NCBI GenBank assembly: GCA_028290545.1
Contig: JAQGJP010000103.1
Span: forward strand, 1 to 64,000
Direction: 5' to 3'
Origin: Rhizobium sp.
GTDB lineage: Bacteria; Pseudomonadota; Alphaproteobacteria; Rhizobiales; Rhizobiaceae
DNA: 64,000 nucleotides
Part shown: positions 41,614 to 50,241 of the stretch, in pieces
How the letters are laid out: every line of letters starts with the position of its first letter
Numbering within the stretch: position 1 is the stretch's first letter
Translations under genes and position numbers: made by a program
Notes under the pieces: model-generated
What the model was told of the DNA's origin: nothing
Databases searched by the model: none
Seen by the model: only the letters and a program-made list of their open reading frames with translations

Positions 41614-42699
41614 ATGCCTATTTATAAGTGGGACAACAAACCATACGAAGGTCCGCATGTCCTGGACAACCCGCCGCCATTTCACGAAAAGCTTTGCAAT
41701 TACGGTGCCCGGCCCTACTGGTCGCCGGACGGCAAACGGATTGCCTTCGTCGAAAAGGCCTACGGCGATGTTCACGAGATCGACCTTGAAACACGGCAGA
41801 TCCGCAATCTCACTGGAAATCTGGGCGATCACCACTCATTTCTGCGGGTACTGTTCCTGCCCAATGGTGACTACCTTCTGATCGGTCCCAAGGAATTCAA
41901 GGACCACCATACCAGCCGCTACATCGAGACCGAACTCTGGTTCATGGACCGCGAGGCGAAGACCCCGCCCCGTCCGATGGGGCTGACCTTCTTCGAAGGC
42001 ATCGGCGTTTCGGCCATCGCCAACCGCATCACCTATTCCCGCCATGGCGAACACGATCCACGGCTGGGCAAGTTTGAGGATTTCGAGTGCTACGTTTCGG
42101 AGCTTGAGTACGGTCCGAACGGCGCGGAGATCGGCGCGACGCGCGCGATTTACCGCAACGTGACGGGATTCCGGCGACCCGAGCCGCAGGATTTCCGCAA
42201 CAACGACACCGAAGTCATCATGGCAGAATATATCGGCCCGCGCGATCGCAGCACCACCTGGAAAACCCAGACCAGGGGGATCGATCTCAAGACGCTCGAC
42301 GTCCGGACCTATATCGACGAGCCGCTGACGCACAACGAGTGCGAGGGCATCTTCCCCGACCATGAACATATCTGCCTCGAATCATCCTGCGATTTCGTCG
42401 ACCAGTTTCCACCACTCGATCTCTGGAAGCTGAAGCTCGATGGTTCCGGGCGACGGGTGCGAATGACGCGATTTTTTGACCGCGCTCCATGGCGCGCCAG
42501 CAATTCCAATGTCAGTCCCGACGGAAAATGGCTCGCGTTCATGGTCAACACCTACACGAGCGAACCCGGCTTCGGCATGGGCATCGGCCTGATGGACCTC
42601 GAGGCGTGGGAAAAGAGCGACTATGCCCAGGAATGGGAGACACCTGAGGACAGGGCGGTGATACGGAAGAAAAACAACACCTTTGCGGAGATCAAATAG
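41614..42699 (+). CDS. TolB/PD40-like beta-propeller protein
   Basis: A 361-residue protein without signal peptide or membrane segments. Repeated strands of the WD40-like PD40 type are visible: YWSPDGKRIAFVEK, DVHEIDLETRQIRNLTGN, LFLPNGDYLLIG, NECEGIFPDHEHICLES, DLWKLKLDGSGRRVRMT and SNVSPDGKWLAFMVNTY. It is therefore a cytoplasmic propeller. The overall pattern is reminiscent of oligogalacturonate-lyase-type propellers, but I cannot place it there. Its position between the binding protein and permease genes suggests it acts on the imported ligand. GGAGG lies 8 nt before ATG 41614. Confidence 0.75.
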   Translation: MPIYKWDNKPYEGPHVLDNPPPFHEKLCNYGARPYWSPDGKRIAFVEKAYGDVHEIDLETRQIRNLTGNLGDHHSFLRVLFLPNGDYLLIGPKEFKDHHTSRYIETELWFMDREAKTPPRPMGLTFFEGIGVSAIANRITYSRHGEHDPRLGKFEDFECYVSELEYGPNGAEIGATRAIYRNVTGFRRPEPQDFRNNDTEVIMAEYIGPRDRSTTWKTQTRGIDLKTLDVRTYIDEPLTHNECEGIFPDHEHICLESSCDFVDQFPPLDLWKLKLDGSGRRVRMTRFFDRAPWRASNSNVSPDGKWLAFMVNTYTSEPGFGMGIGLMDLEAWEKSDYAQEWETPEDRAVIRKKNNTFAEIK

Positions 42700-42775
42700 G
42701 CTAGAATTCAGGCCGACGGTCTTCGAGATGGTCTCAAGGCCGTCAGCCAGTGAACATGGAAAAGGGAGGAGCCAC

Positions 42776-43693
42776 TTGCACCGCTATATCGGATCCCGCA
42801 TGGCGCATAGCGCCATTTCAATGGTGGGACTTATCGTCCTTGTCTTCTTTCTCGCGCGGCTGACAGGGAACCCGGCTGACATTTACCTACCGATCGAAAC
42901 GCCTGCGGATGTGCGGGCTGCCTTTTCGGAAGCGCACGGGTTCAACGATCCCGTGATCGTACAATTCTGGCATTTCGTGCAGAGCCTCGCCCATCTCGAC
43001 TTCGGTCAGTCGCTCCGTCAGGAGCGTCCCGTCCTGCAGTTGGTGCTGGCCGCGTTTCCAACAACGCTTCTGCTAGCGTTCTTCGCCATGGCATTCGCTC
43101 TTGTTATTGCGATCGTCTCCGGTGCCCTGGCGGCCCAAAGGCCGAACGGAATTCTGGATCGGTTCGTCAATGTCATATCGCTTGCGGGGGCAAGCTTACC
43201 AAATTTCTGGCTGGCGCTCGTCAGCGTTCTGGTCTTTGCGGTCTGGCTGCGATGGCTGCCGACCTCCGGAACCGGGGGCTTCCTCTACTGGATCCTTCCG
43301 GTGATGGTCCTCGCCGTCCGGCCGTGCGGGCTGATAGCGCAGGTGGTCCGTGGGTCGATGATCAACGCGCTGTCGTCCTCCTATGTGAAGACGGCACGGG
43401 CGAAGGGGGTCCGTCGAACCACCATTGTCTTTGTGCACGCGCTACGAAACGCCATGCTTCCAGTCATCACGGTGGCCGGCGATCAGGCTTCGGGAATGAT
43501 CAATGGGGCCGTGGTGATCGAGGTGATCTTCGGTATTCCCGGCATCGGCAAGCTGATGATCGACTCCATTCAGTATCGCGACTTCGCTATGGTCCAGGGC
43601 GGCGTCATCATCACGGCGGTTGCCATCTTCGCGCTGAACATCGTCATCGATATCTCCTACGCGCTGCTCGACCCTCGTATCCGGTACAGCTGA
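42776..43693 (+). CDS. ABC permease (DppB type)
   Basis: About 305 residues with six membrane segments: ISMVGLIVLVFFLARLTGNPAD, HLDFGQSLRQERPVLQLVLAAFPTT, SLPNFWLALVSVLVFAV, and the coupling loop YVKTARAKGVRRTTIVFVHALRNAMLPV. TTG 42776 is preferred because GGGAGG precedes it by 7 nt; the frame upstream lacks family similarity. An imperfect stem-loop (42711-42719 with 42740-42748) lies in the preceding gap. Confidence 0.9.
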   Translation: MHRYIGSRMAHSAISMVGLIVLVFFLARLTGNPADIYLPIETPADVRAAFSEAHGFNDPVIVQFWHFVQSLAHLDFGQSLRQERPVLQLVLAAFPTTLLLAFFAMAFALVIAIVSGALAAQRPNGILDRFVNVISLAGASLPNFWLALVSVLVFAVWLRWLPTSGTGGFLYWILPVMVLAVRPCGLIAQVVRGSMINALSSSYVKTARAKGVRRTTIVFVHALRNAMLPVITVAGDQASGMINGAVVIEVIFGIPGIGKLMIDSIQYRDFAMVQGGVIITAVAIFALNIVIDISYALLDPRIRYS

Positions 43694-43704
43694 GGTAGAA
43701 TTTC

Positions 43705-44625
43705 ATGAGCACCCTTGTTTCCCCCAGCACCCAACAGAGCCGCTCGACGCTTCACCGGTATCTATTGCTGTTATGGCATGACAAATTCGCGACGGTCGCG
43801 GTCATATTTCTGCTGCTCGTCATCGCCGCAGCCCTATTCGGCCCCGCTGTATTCGGGCAGTTGTCGAACAAGATCAATCTCCTGGCGCGCAATGCACCGC
43901 CACTGTCGTTCAAGCACGGCTGGGCCTTCGCGCTCGGCGCCGACTCTCTTGGCCGTTCAATTCTGCTGCGGCTGATCGTCGGCGCCCAGAATACCATGCT
44001 TCTGGCGGCTTCAGCTGTCATATGCTCGCTGTTGATCGGGTCCCTGCTCGGCTTCATCGCCGGCTATCGCAACGATTGGATGAGCGCCGCCATCTTGCGC
44101 ATTGCGGACGTGGTGATGAGTTTCCCCTCGTTGCTGCTGGCGTTGATCGTGCTGTTCGTCCTCCAGCCTGGCCTTACCAATGTCATTCTGGTGCTCGCCA
44201 TCACCCGTATCCCGATCTACTTGCGCACCACCCGCGCCGAGGTGCTCGAAATCCGGGAACGGACCTTCGTGACCGCAGCCCGGATCATGGGCGCCTCGCC
44301 GCGTCGTTTGATCTGGAAACATATACGTCCCACCGTCACCCCTACCCTCATAACCATTGCCACTCTTGAATTCGCATTTGTCATGCTCTCGGAATCGAGT
44401 CTCAGCTTCCTTGGCCTCGGCATCCAGGCGCCGGCGTTCACCTGGGGCGCGATGGTCGCCCAAGGGCAGAACTACCTCAGCACGGCCTGGTGGGTGGCCT
44501 TCTGGCCTGGCCTGGCGATCACGCTAACGGCGATGTCGCTGAACCTTTTTGCGAACTGGCTGCGCATCGTCGGCGATCCCGTGCAACGCTGGCGGCTTGA
44601 ATCGAGAAAGAAATCCAATGACTGA
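43705..44625 (+). CDS. ABC permease (DppC type)
   Basis: A 306-residue permease with an N-terminal anchor segment and five further membrane segments. Landmarks: FALGADSLGRSILLRLIVGAQ, ADVVMSFPSLLLALIVLFVL, the coupling loop FVTAARIMGASPRRLIWKHIRP, and SESSLSFLGLGIQAPAFTWGAM. It is the partner of the DppB-type subunit 11 bp upstream, and its end overlaps the ATPase gene by 8 bp. Confidence 0.92.
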   Translation: MSTLVSPSTQQSRSTLHRYLLLLWHDKFATVAVIFLLLVIAAALFGPAVFGQLSNKINLLARNAPPLSFKHGWAFALGADSLGRSILLRLIVGAQNTMLLAASAVICSLLIGSLLGFIAGYRNDWMSAAILRIADVVMSFPSLLLALIVLFVLQPGLTNVILVLAITRIPIYLRTTRAEVLEIRERTFVTAARIMGASPRRLIWKHIRPTVTPTLITIATLEFAFVMLSESSLSFLGLGIQAPAFTWGAMVAQGQNYLSTAWWVAFWPGLAITLTAMSLNLFANWLRIVGDPVQRWRLESRKKSND

Positions 44626-46240
44626 GAACCAAGAACATCTCGTCGAGGTGCGCAACCTTTCCGTCGAGTTCCATACGCAGGACGGCACGATTCCCGCCGT
44701 CAGGAATGTCAGCTGGCATGTCGATCGGGGCGAGACCCTGGCGATCCTCGGCGAAAGCGGTTCCGGTAAGAGCGTCAGTTCGTCGGCGCTGATGGGGCTC
44801 ATCGATATACCCCCGGGGCGCATCACGTCCGGGCAAGTGCTCTATCGCGGCGAGGATCTTCTCAAGGTCTCCTACGAACGCCAGCGGGAACTCAACGGAT
44901 CGAAGATCGCGATGATTTTCCAGGACACGCTTGCTGCGCTCAACCCCGTCTATCCGGTCGGCTGGCAGGTCGCCGAAACGTTCCGCGCGCACGGCAAGGA
45001 CCGCAAGGAGTCCAATGCCCGGGCGCTTGAGCTTCTCGTACGCGTCGAACTTCCCAATGCGCGTGCGAGGTTCAACGATTATCCCCATCAGTTTTCCGGC
45101 GGCCAGCGTCAGCGCATCATGATCGCCATGGCGATCGCGCTCGATCCTGAACTGCTCATCGCCGACGAACCGACAACGGCACTCGACGTCTCCGTCCAGG
45201 CCCGCATCCTGCGTCTCCTGAAAGACCTGCAGCGCGAGCGGGGAATGGGCCTGCTGATCATCACGCATGATCTTGGCATCGTCGAGGGGCTGGCGGACCG
45301 CGTGGCGGTCATGAATGGCGGAGAAATTGTCGAAACGGGAACCGTAAAGGAGGTTTTTGCCGCACCAGGACATGCCTATACCCGGAACCTGCTGAACGCG
45401 GTACCGGGCCGGCAGGGCTTTCCAGCAGCGTCTTCACCCGGCGAAAGCCCAAAGCCGCTGATCGCTGTCAGCGAACTGTCGAAGGGGTATCCGAGTTCGG
45501 CCAAGTCTCCCATCTTAATGGCCCTCGACAAAGTATCGTTCACACTGGCGCGCGGAGAAACGCTCGGCGTGGTGGGCGAATCCGGCTCTGGAAAATCGAC
45601 GCTTGCCCGCACGCTTCTGGGACTGGAAGAGGCGTCGAGCGGCACAGCATCCTATCGCGATCGTGACATGCTCAATCCGACGGCGGACGACCGGACCATT
45701 CTCCAGCGTCAGATTCAGATGGTTTTCCAGGACCCGACGGCTTCGCTCAACCCGCGCATGAGCGTCGCGGAGATTGTCTCGGAACCCTGGGCGATCCATC
45801 GGGACGTCTTGCCGAAAAAGGAATGGAGCAACCGCGTTGGCGATCTGCTCGAGCAGGTCGGCCTCTCGCGGGACCATGCCCAGCGGTATCCGCACCAGTT
45901 TTCGGGTGGCCAGCGGCAGCGTGTCGCGATCGCGCGCGCGCTCGCGCTCAAGCCGGACGTCATCATCTGCGACGAGGCAGTCTCATCTCTGGACGTATCC
46001 GTGCAAGCCCAGGTGATCGCGCTCCTGAGGAGCCTCAAGGACGATTACGGCCTGTCCTACATCTTCATTGCGCACGACCTTCCTGTGGTTCGAAGCTTTG
46101 CCGACCGGATCCTCGTTATGAAGAAGGGTCAGATCGTCGAACAAGGCAGGACAGAGGATCTCTTCAACCATCCTCAACATCCCTATACCCGGGAACTGCT
46201 TCAGTCCGATCCTGTCTTTGGAGGTCACGTGGCCGCTTAA
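44618..46240 (+). CDS. fused DppD-DppF type ABC ATPase
   Basis: A 540-residue protein carrying both ATPase domains of a peptide-type importer. Domain 1: Walker A GESGSGKSVSS, signature FSGGQRQRIMI, Walker B LLIADEPTTALD. Domain 2: Walker A GESGSGKSTLA, signature FSGGQRQRVAI, Walker B VIICDEAVSSLD, where Ala-Val replaces the usual Pro-Thr or Pro-Leu. Each domain has its H-loop (THDLG, AHDLP). Such fusions are common in Rhizobiales. ATG 44618 lies inside the preceding gene. It completes the importer begun at 40028. Confidence 0.92.
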   Translation: MTENQEHLVEVRNLSVEFHTQDGTIPAVRNVSWHVDRGETLAILGESGSGKSVSSSALMGLIDIPPGRITSGQVLYRGEDLLKVSYERQRELNGSKIAMIFQDTLAALNPVYPVGWQVAETFRAHGKDRKESNARALELLVRVELPNARARFNDYPHQFSGGQRQRIMIAMAIALDPELLIADEPTTALDVSVQARILRLLKDLQRERGMGLLIITHDLGIVEGLADRVAVMNGGEIVETGTVKEVFAAPGHAYTRNLLNAVPGRQGFPAASSPGESPKPLIAVSELSKGYPSSAKSPILMALDKVSFTLARGETLGVVGESGSGKSTLARTLLGLEEASSGTASYRDRDMLNPTADDRTILQRQIQMVFQDPTASLNPRMSVAEIVSEPWAIHRDVLPKKEWSNRVGDLLEQVGLSRDHAQRYPHQFSGGQRQRVAIARALALKPDVIICDEAVSSLDVSVQAQVIALLRSLKDDYGLSYIFIAHDLPVVRSFADRILVMKKGQIVEQGRTEDLFNHPQHPYTRELLQSDPVFGGHVAA

Positions 46241-46333
46241 GGCCCTGGCGGGACCCGACACAACGCCGCGAGCTCAAATGGGCTGAGAGGCCGATCAATA
46301 TGTGGTGCGGCAGACGACGATAAGGAGGATCAC

Positions 46334-46501
46334 GTGCTAATCTGGTCATACCGCCAGATCCCCATGTTAATCGATGCTCAGTTAACGTTACGCTGCCTGT
46401 TATTGCATTCGCTGGCTGCAAACTGGCAAAGTCCGGATATTCCGATCCGTTATGGGCCAGGCTTTCGGCCATCAGGCAAATCGCGAGACACAATCATATA
46501 A
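46334..46501 (+). CDS. possible 55-residue protein with a strong ribosome-binding site
   Basis: AAGGAGG (46322-46328) stands 5 nt before GTG 46334, opening a 55-codon frame (LIWSYRQIPMLIDAQLTLRC) that ends at TAA 46499. I recognise no family. It follows the ABC operon by 93 bp and may be the truncated start of a lost operon gene. Nothing else in 46241-46594 looks coding; the right part must hold the promoter of the next operon. Confidence 0.25.
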   Translation: MLIWSYRQIPMLIDAQLTLRCLLLHSLAANWQSPDIPIRYGPGFRPSGKSRDTII

Positions 46502-46594
46502 GTTTCCGTACACAAGCAGATGCTTTTATAGTGTTAAAGCTTCACCGCGCATTAATGTCTGTGTGTGCATCCTAAGTCAACGGAGAACGTCAAG

Positions 46595-47119
46595 ATGCGA
46601 AAGACACTATTTAAACGAAAATTTACAGTGTTACTATCAGTATTCGCAGTAATCCTGTCTTTTAACGCGGCGGCGGCGGGTGGCCTGGCGCTTCCAACTG
46701 GAAAAGTCATTCTGACCATATCCGGCAACATTACCAAAACAAACAAGGGCGAAGTCGCCCAGTTCGATCGCGCGATGCTTGAATCACTGGGTTTGGTATC
46801 ATTCAAGACAAAGACACCTTGGTATGATGCCCCTGTGACTTTCGAGGGTATTTCGCTTGACTCGCTGATGAAGAGCATTGGTGCTCACGGGAAAAAAGTG
46901 ACCGCCTTGGCATTGAACGACTATAACACGGAAATTCCGATGAGTGATTTTGCGGAGCATGGCGCGATCCTTGCGCTCAAGCGTGACGGTGAATACATGC
47001 CGGTTCGCGACAAGGGGCCTCTCTTCATCGTCTATCCCTATGACAGCGATGAGGCTCTTCAGACAGACCTCTATTATGGACGCTCGGCCTGGCAACTTGC
47101 GAAACTCATCATCGAGTAG
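46595..47119 (+). CDS. exported molybdopterin-oxidoreductase-fold protein
   Basis: A 174-residue protein with a signal peptide (KFTVLLSVFAVILSFNAAAA). The mature part resembles the sulfite-oxidase-type molybdopterin-binding fold in its small stand-alone form: GKVILTISGNITKTNKGEVAQFD, WYDAPVTFEGISLDSLMKSIG, VTALALNDYNTEIPMSDF and GPLFIVYPYD. No Cys occurs in the mature part, so it cannot ligate molybdenum in the enzyme manner; a ligand-binding role is more likely. GGAGA lies 9 nt upstream. It is followed 23 bp later by a membrane GGDEF-EAL protein, a pairing that suggests a periplasmic sensor and its output. Confidence 0.75.
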   Translation: MRKTLFKRKFTVLLSVFAVILSFNAAAAGGLALPTGKVILTISGNITKTNKGEVAQFDRAMLESLGLVSFKTKTPWYDAPVTFEGISLDSLMKSIGAHGKKVTALALNDYNTEIPMSDFAEHGAILALKRDGEYMPVRDKGPLFIVYPYDSDEALQTDLYYGRSAWQLAKLIIE

Positions 47120-47142
47120 CATTTGCCGGAAAGGCCAAGGCC

Positions 47143-49503
47143 ATGGCATCTCTGCGACTTTTGAAGCTTCTTCTGGCGATCACGGTGGCATGCTTCGTTC
47201 TCGCCACAGGCTATATCTCGTATATTATCTATGATCGCCAAGAGGCGCTGCAACAGGTTTCGCGATATAAGGTAGCCTGGTCGGTCAATCAGGCATTGGT
47301 AGAATACATGCGGCTGGAGCAGCGGGTCGCTGCCTTCGGTCTCGTTGACAGCACAACCGATACTGACGAGGTCCAACTCCGCTTCGACATACTCTACAGT
47401 CGCATGGAATTGCTCAAGACCCGCGAAATTACCGAATTTCTGCGTGACGATCCCGCAAGTGCAAAAACCATTCGTGAACTTGAAGCGGTGCTTGCGGTTG
47501 CGGAACCACTGCTGCAAAATATCAAGCGTCCTGGTTCTGTTAGGGGCCTTATTGACGTTCTTTCGCCTTTGGATAGCAGGCTCGCCGCATTGTCTTCGGA
47601 GGCAAATCTCACGGGCACTCAGCGCGCCGCCAAGGATCAGGCGGAACTTCTGCATCTTCATCTCTTGTTTTCCGCGCTTGCCGCCGGCCTCATAATCTGT
47701 AGCATTGCCTTTATCGGCATGCTTGGTTGGCACAATCGACTGCTTGGCCGCACCCACCGCCGGTTGGGTGAACTAACTTCGGATTTGAGGCAGGCAAGCG
47801 GCAGCTTGAAGGTCAAGAACATCAGCCTCGATGCCGCTCTCACCAACATGTCGCAAGGTCTCGGCATGTTCGACGCGGAGGATCGCCTTGTCGTCTGCAA
47901 CCAGCGCTTCGGACAGATCTTCAATTTGCCGCAGGACTCTATACAGGCCGGCAGTCCAATGGCCTCGATCCTGGCAGTCGCCGAAGCGGACGAGGCACCA
48001 TGCTTCAGCGAGATCTATTCGCAACAGCAAACACTCATTCAAGACAGCCGCGGCGGTAACTTTCTATGGGAGTCTTCGGACGGCCGGGCGTTGTCCGTTT
48101 CGCACGCGGCGCTCTCTGACGGCGGCTGGATCGCAACCTACGAGGATGTCACGGAGCGACGTCGCGCGGAAATTCAAATAGCCCATATGGCCCACTACGA
48201 CTCGCTCACTGAACTCGCCAACCGAGTCCTCTTCCGGCAGCGGCTCGAAGAAGTGATGTCAAGTTCAGAGCGCGAAGGGCTGCCATTAACGGTATTCTGT
48301 CTCGACCTGGACCGTTTCAAGGAAGTCAACGATAGCCTTGGACATCACACCGGCGACGAGTTGCTCAAGGCAGTGGCGGCACGATTGCGCGCCAGCATCA
48401 ATAGCACCGATCTGGTCGCGCGCATGGGCGGCGACGAGTTTGCAATCCTGTCGTCGGTTCCCATGGGGCAATCCGAATGCGGCAATTTTGCTCGACAACT
48501 GATCGCTGAAGTGGATCGGCCCTTCGTTATCGACGGCCGAGAGATAACCGTGGGCCTGAGCATCGGCATCGCACGGGCCACAGGCGGAGGCGAAATGCCG
48601 GACCAACTTCTGATGCAGGCGGACCTCGCGCTTTATCGAGCCAAATCGGAAGGAAGAGGCATTTTTTGCTTCTTCGAACCTGCGATGGACGTGCAGTTGC
48701 AAGAACGCAAGGCGTTGGAGGCGGACCTTCGCAAGGCCCTGGCAAATGGTGAAATGGACGTCTTCTACCAACCACTGGTAAATGCGAGCCGCTATGAAAT
48801 CAGCGGCTTTGAGGCACTGCTGCGCTGGAGGCATCCGGTACGAGGCATGATCCCGCCGGCCGAATTCATTCCGATCGCCGAGGACACGGCGCTGATTATT
48901 GGGCTTGGAGAATGGGTGCTGCAGCAAGCGTGTACTCAAGCTATGAATTGGCCCGACGACATCGTGATCGCGGTCAATTTATCCGCCTTACAGCTGCGTA
49001 GTGGATCACTGTTGCAAACGGTCATCGACGTGCTGTCGAGCACGGAATTGCCACCACGCCGCCTCGAACTCGAGATCACGGAATCGGTACTCATGGACGA
49101 AAGCGAATCCACGCTGGCGACACTGCACAAATTGCGGAGTCTCGGCGTCCGCATCGCCTTGGACGACTTCGGAACAGGCTATTCCTCCCTAAGCTATCTC
49201 CGCAATTTCCCCTTCGACAAGATTAAAATAGACCAGTCGTTCGTGCGCGACCTCGACACACGGCCGGACAGCATGGCGATAATTCGCCTTATCACCGGCC
49301 TTGCAAACAGCCTTTCGATGACCACCACGGCGGAAGGGGTTGAAACAGAGCAGCAGTTTCGACATTTGCAGGGTGCCGGTTGCACCGAGGTCCAGGGCTA
49401 TTACTTTGCGAGGCCCAAGCCTGCTTCCGAGATCGTCATGTCGTTGCCGCAGCGGCCGGCTATTGATCCGCCAATCGCAATGCCAAGGCCGCAAAGCGTT
49501 TGA
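47143..49503 (+). CDS. membrane GGDEF-EAL protein (cyclic-di-GMP turnover)
   Basis: A 786-residue inner-membrane protein. Membrane segment 1 is at about 7-28, a periplasmic domain at 30-170, segment 2 at about 172-195, a PAS-like domain at about 225-345, GGDEF at about 355-510 and EAL at about 525-775. The cyclase motif MGGDEF is intact, but the RxxD product-inhibition site reads NSTD. The phosphodiesterase motifs are complete: FEALLRW, NLSALQL, ELEITES, LDDFGTGYSS, KIDQSF and AEGVET. It may thus make or degrade cyclic-di-GMP depending on signal. It forms an operon with the exported molybdopterin-fold protein. Confidence 0.92.
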   Translation: MASLRLLKLLLAITVACFVLATGYISYIIYDRQEALQQVSRYKVAWSVNQALVEYMRLEQRVAAFGLVDSTTDTDEVQLRFDILYSRMELLKTREITEFLRDDPASAKTIRELEAVLAVAEPLLQNIKRPGSVRGLIDVLSPLDSRLAALSSEANLTGTQRAAKDQAELLHLHLLFSALAAGLIICSIAFIGMLGWHNRLLGRTHRRLGELTSDLRQASGSLKVKNISLDAALTNMSQGLGMFDAEDRLVVCNQRFGQIFNLPQDSIQAGSPMASILAVAEADEAPCFSEIYSQQQTLIQDSRGGNFLWESSDGRALSVSHAALSDGGWIATYEDVTERRRAEIQIAHMAHYDSLTELANRVLFRQRLEEVMSSSEREGLPLTVFCLDLDRFKEVNDSLGHHTGDELLKAVAARLRASINSTDLVARMGGDEFAILSSVPMGQSECGNFARQLIAEVDRPFVIDGREITVGLSIGIARATGGGEMPDQLLMQADLALYRAKSEGRGIFCFFEPAMDVQLQERKALEADLRKALANGEMDVFYQPLVNASRYEISGFEALLRWRHPVRGMIPPAEFIPIAEDTALIIGLGEWVLQQACTQAMNWPDDIVIAVNLSALQLRSGSLLQTVIDVLSSTELPPRRLELEITESVLMDESESTLATLHKLRSLGVRIALDDFGTGYSSLSYLRNFPFDKIKIDQSFVRDLDTRPDSMAIIRLITGLANSLSMTTTAEGVETEQQFRHLQGAGCTEVQGYYFARPKPASEIVMSLPQRPAIDPPIAMPRPQSV

Positions 49504-49513
49504 TGAGAAAGCG

Positions 49514-49731
49514 CCCACAAAGGGCCGAACAACCGGGCGGAGAAATCCCATCAACCGATCGCCGGCGAGAGAGGTTGATGAAACGCTTCAAGTCGTCGCG
49601 ACAGCTTCAGCGTTTTGTCTCCATCCATGATCCGATCGCCAATCCCTTCGATCTCCCACGCCACGATATAGCCTCATCCCACCATCGCGAATTCCGAGAC
49701 GCAGCCATGCGGACTTGGCACAAAATCGCCC
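49514..49731 (+). pseudogene. 3' fragment of an IS6-family transposase
   Basis: The plus strand reads HKGPNNRAEKSHQP, then after a frameshift RRRERLMKRFKSSRQLQRFVSIHD, QIAN-like PIANPFDLPRH and FRDAAMRTWHKIA. This is the C-terminal part of IS6/IS26-type transposases, including the last catalytic Glu region (NRAENSHQ in intact copies, Lys here at N+1). The start of the transposase is absent. It begins 10 bp after the GGDEF-EAL stop. A 5' fragment of a similar transposase lies at 14781-14972. Confidence 0.8.
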
Positions 49732-50199
49732 ACCTTCAAACCGCGTGCATTGCGCGGGCTTGGCTATCGAATGTCAAGTTTACGTTACTACCCGTGCTCG
49801 TAACTCTATATGTCTCCAGCGTCTTTCACACGACTGCGATCTCGTCGGAATTTCTGCTGCAGATTGCAATTTTCTCTCCCTTTACGGCAAGATTTCGACA
49901 ATCTTCAGCCCGATTAGCGGCATTCCACCCCGTGACGAAGGCCTGCAGCACTTTCAACCACAGATTCATGATTAATTCTGCGTTATGGCCGGGTTTCCGG
50001 TACGCATACACACGCATAGGATCCCTGGGCCACACAAGGCGCCTCAACCCTCGGCATGGCTGTACTAAAAAAGTTAGACTGCCCGCTTGACATATGTGAA
50101 ATAAACCTTCAGCTTAAATATGAGGCGTTGAGCAAAGATGCTTAAAAATGCGCCATTCGTCGAGAAATACATCCATTCTTTGGGCAATGTCGCCACCTG
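49732..50199. other. non-coding stretch upstream of the amide operon
   Basis: No gene is recognisable. A TTGACA at 50087-50092 followed by an AT-rich TTAAATAT at 50114-50121 may belong to the amide-operon promoter, but spacing is longer than ideal. The left part may be more IS debris without recognisable coding. Confidence 0.35.
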
Positions 50200-50228
50200 C
50201 AGCATTCATGCTGACGGGGTTTACCCGT
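50200..50228 (+). promoter_or_regulatory. two adjacent stem-loops in the amiC leader
   Basis: CAGCAT-TC-ATGCTG (50200-50213; a 4-bp stem with the hexaloop ATTCAT is also possible) is followed immediately by ACGGG-GTTTA-CCCGT (50214-50228). Tandem hairpins are the target form of ANTAR antiterminators such as the AmiR encoded downstream. The loops do not show the usual A at position 1 and G at position 4, so this is only a candidate. Confidence 0.3.
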
Positions 50229-50241
50229 TGATTGGTCGAAC

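Noticed and set aside
49500..50090. A 196-codon plus-strand frame after the GGDEF-EAL gene as a real protein
   Set aside because: Only its first 70 or so codons have similarity, to the C-terminus of IS6-type transposases, and that part is itself frameshifted; the rest has no pattern.
50200..50228. A confident ANTAR target RNA before amiC
   Set aside because: Two adjacent hairpins exist but the loops do not carry the usual A1 and G4 residues, so it is kept only as a low-confidence candidate.
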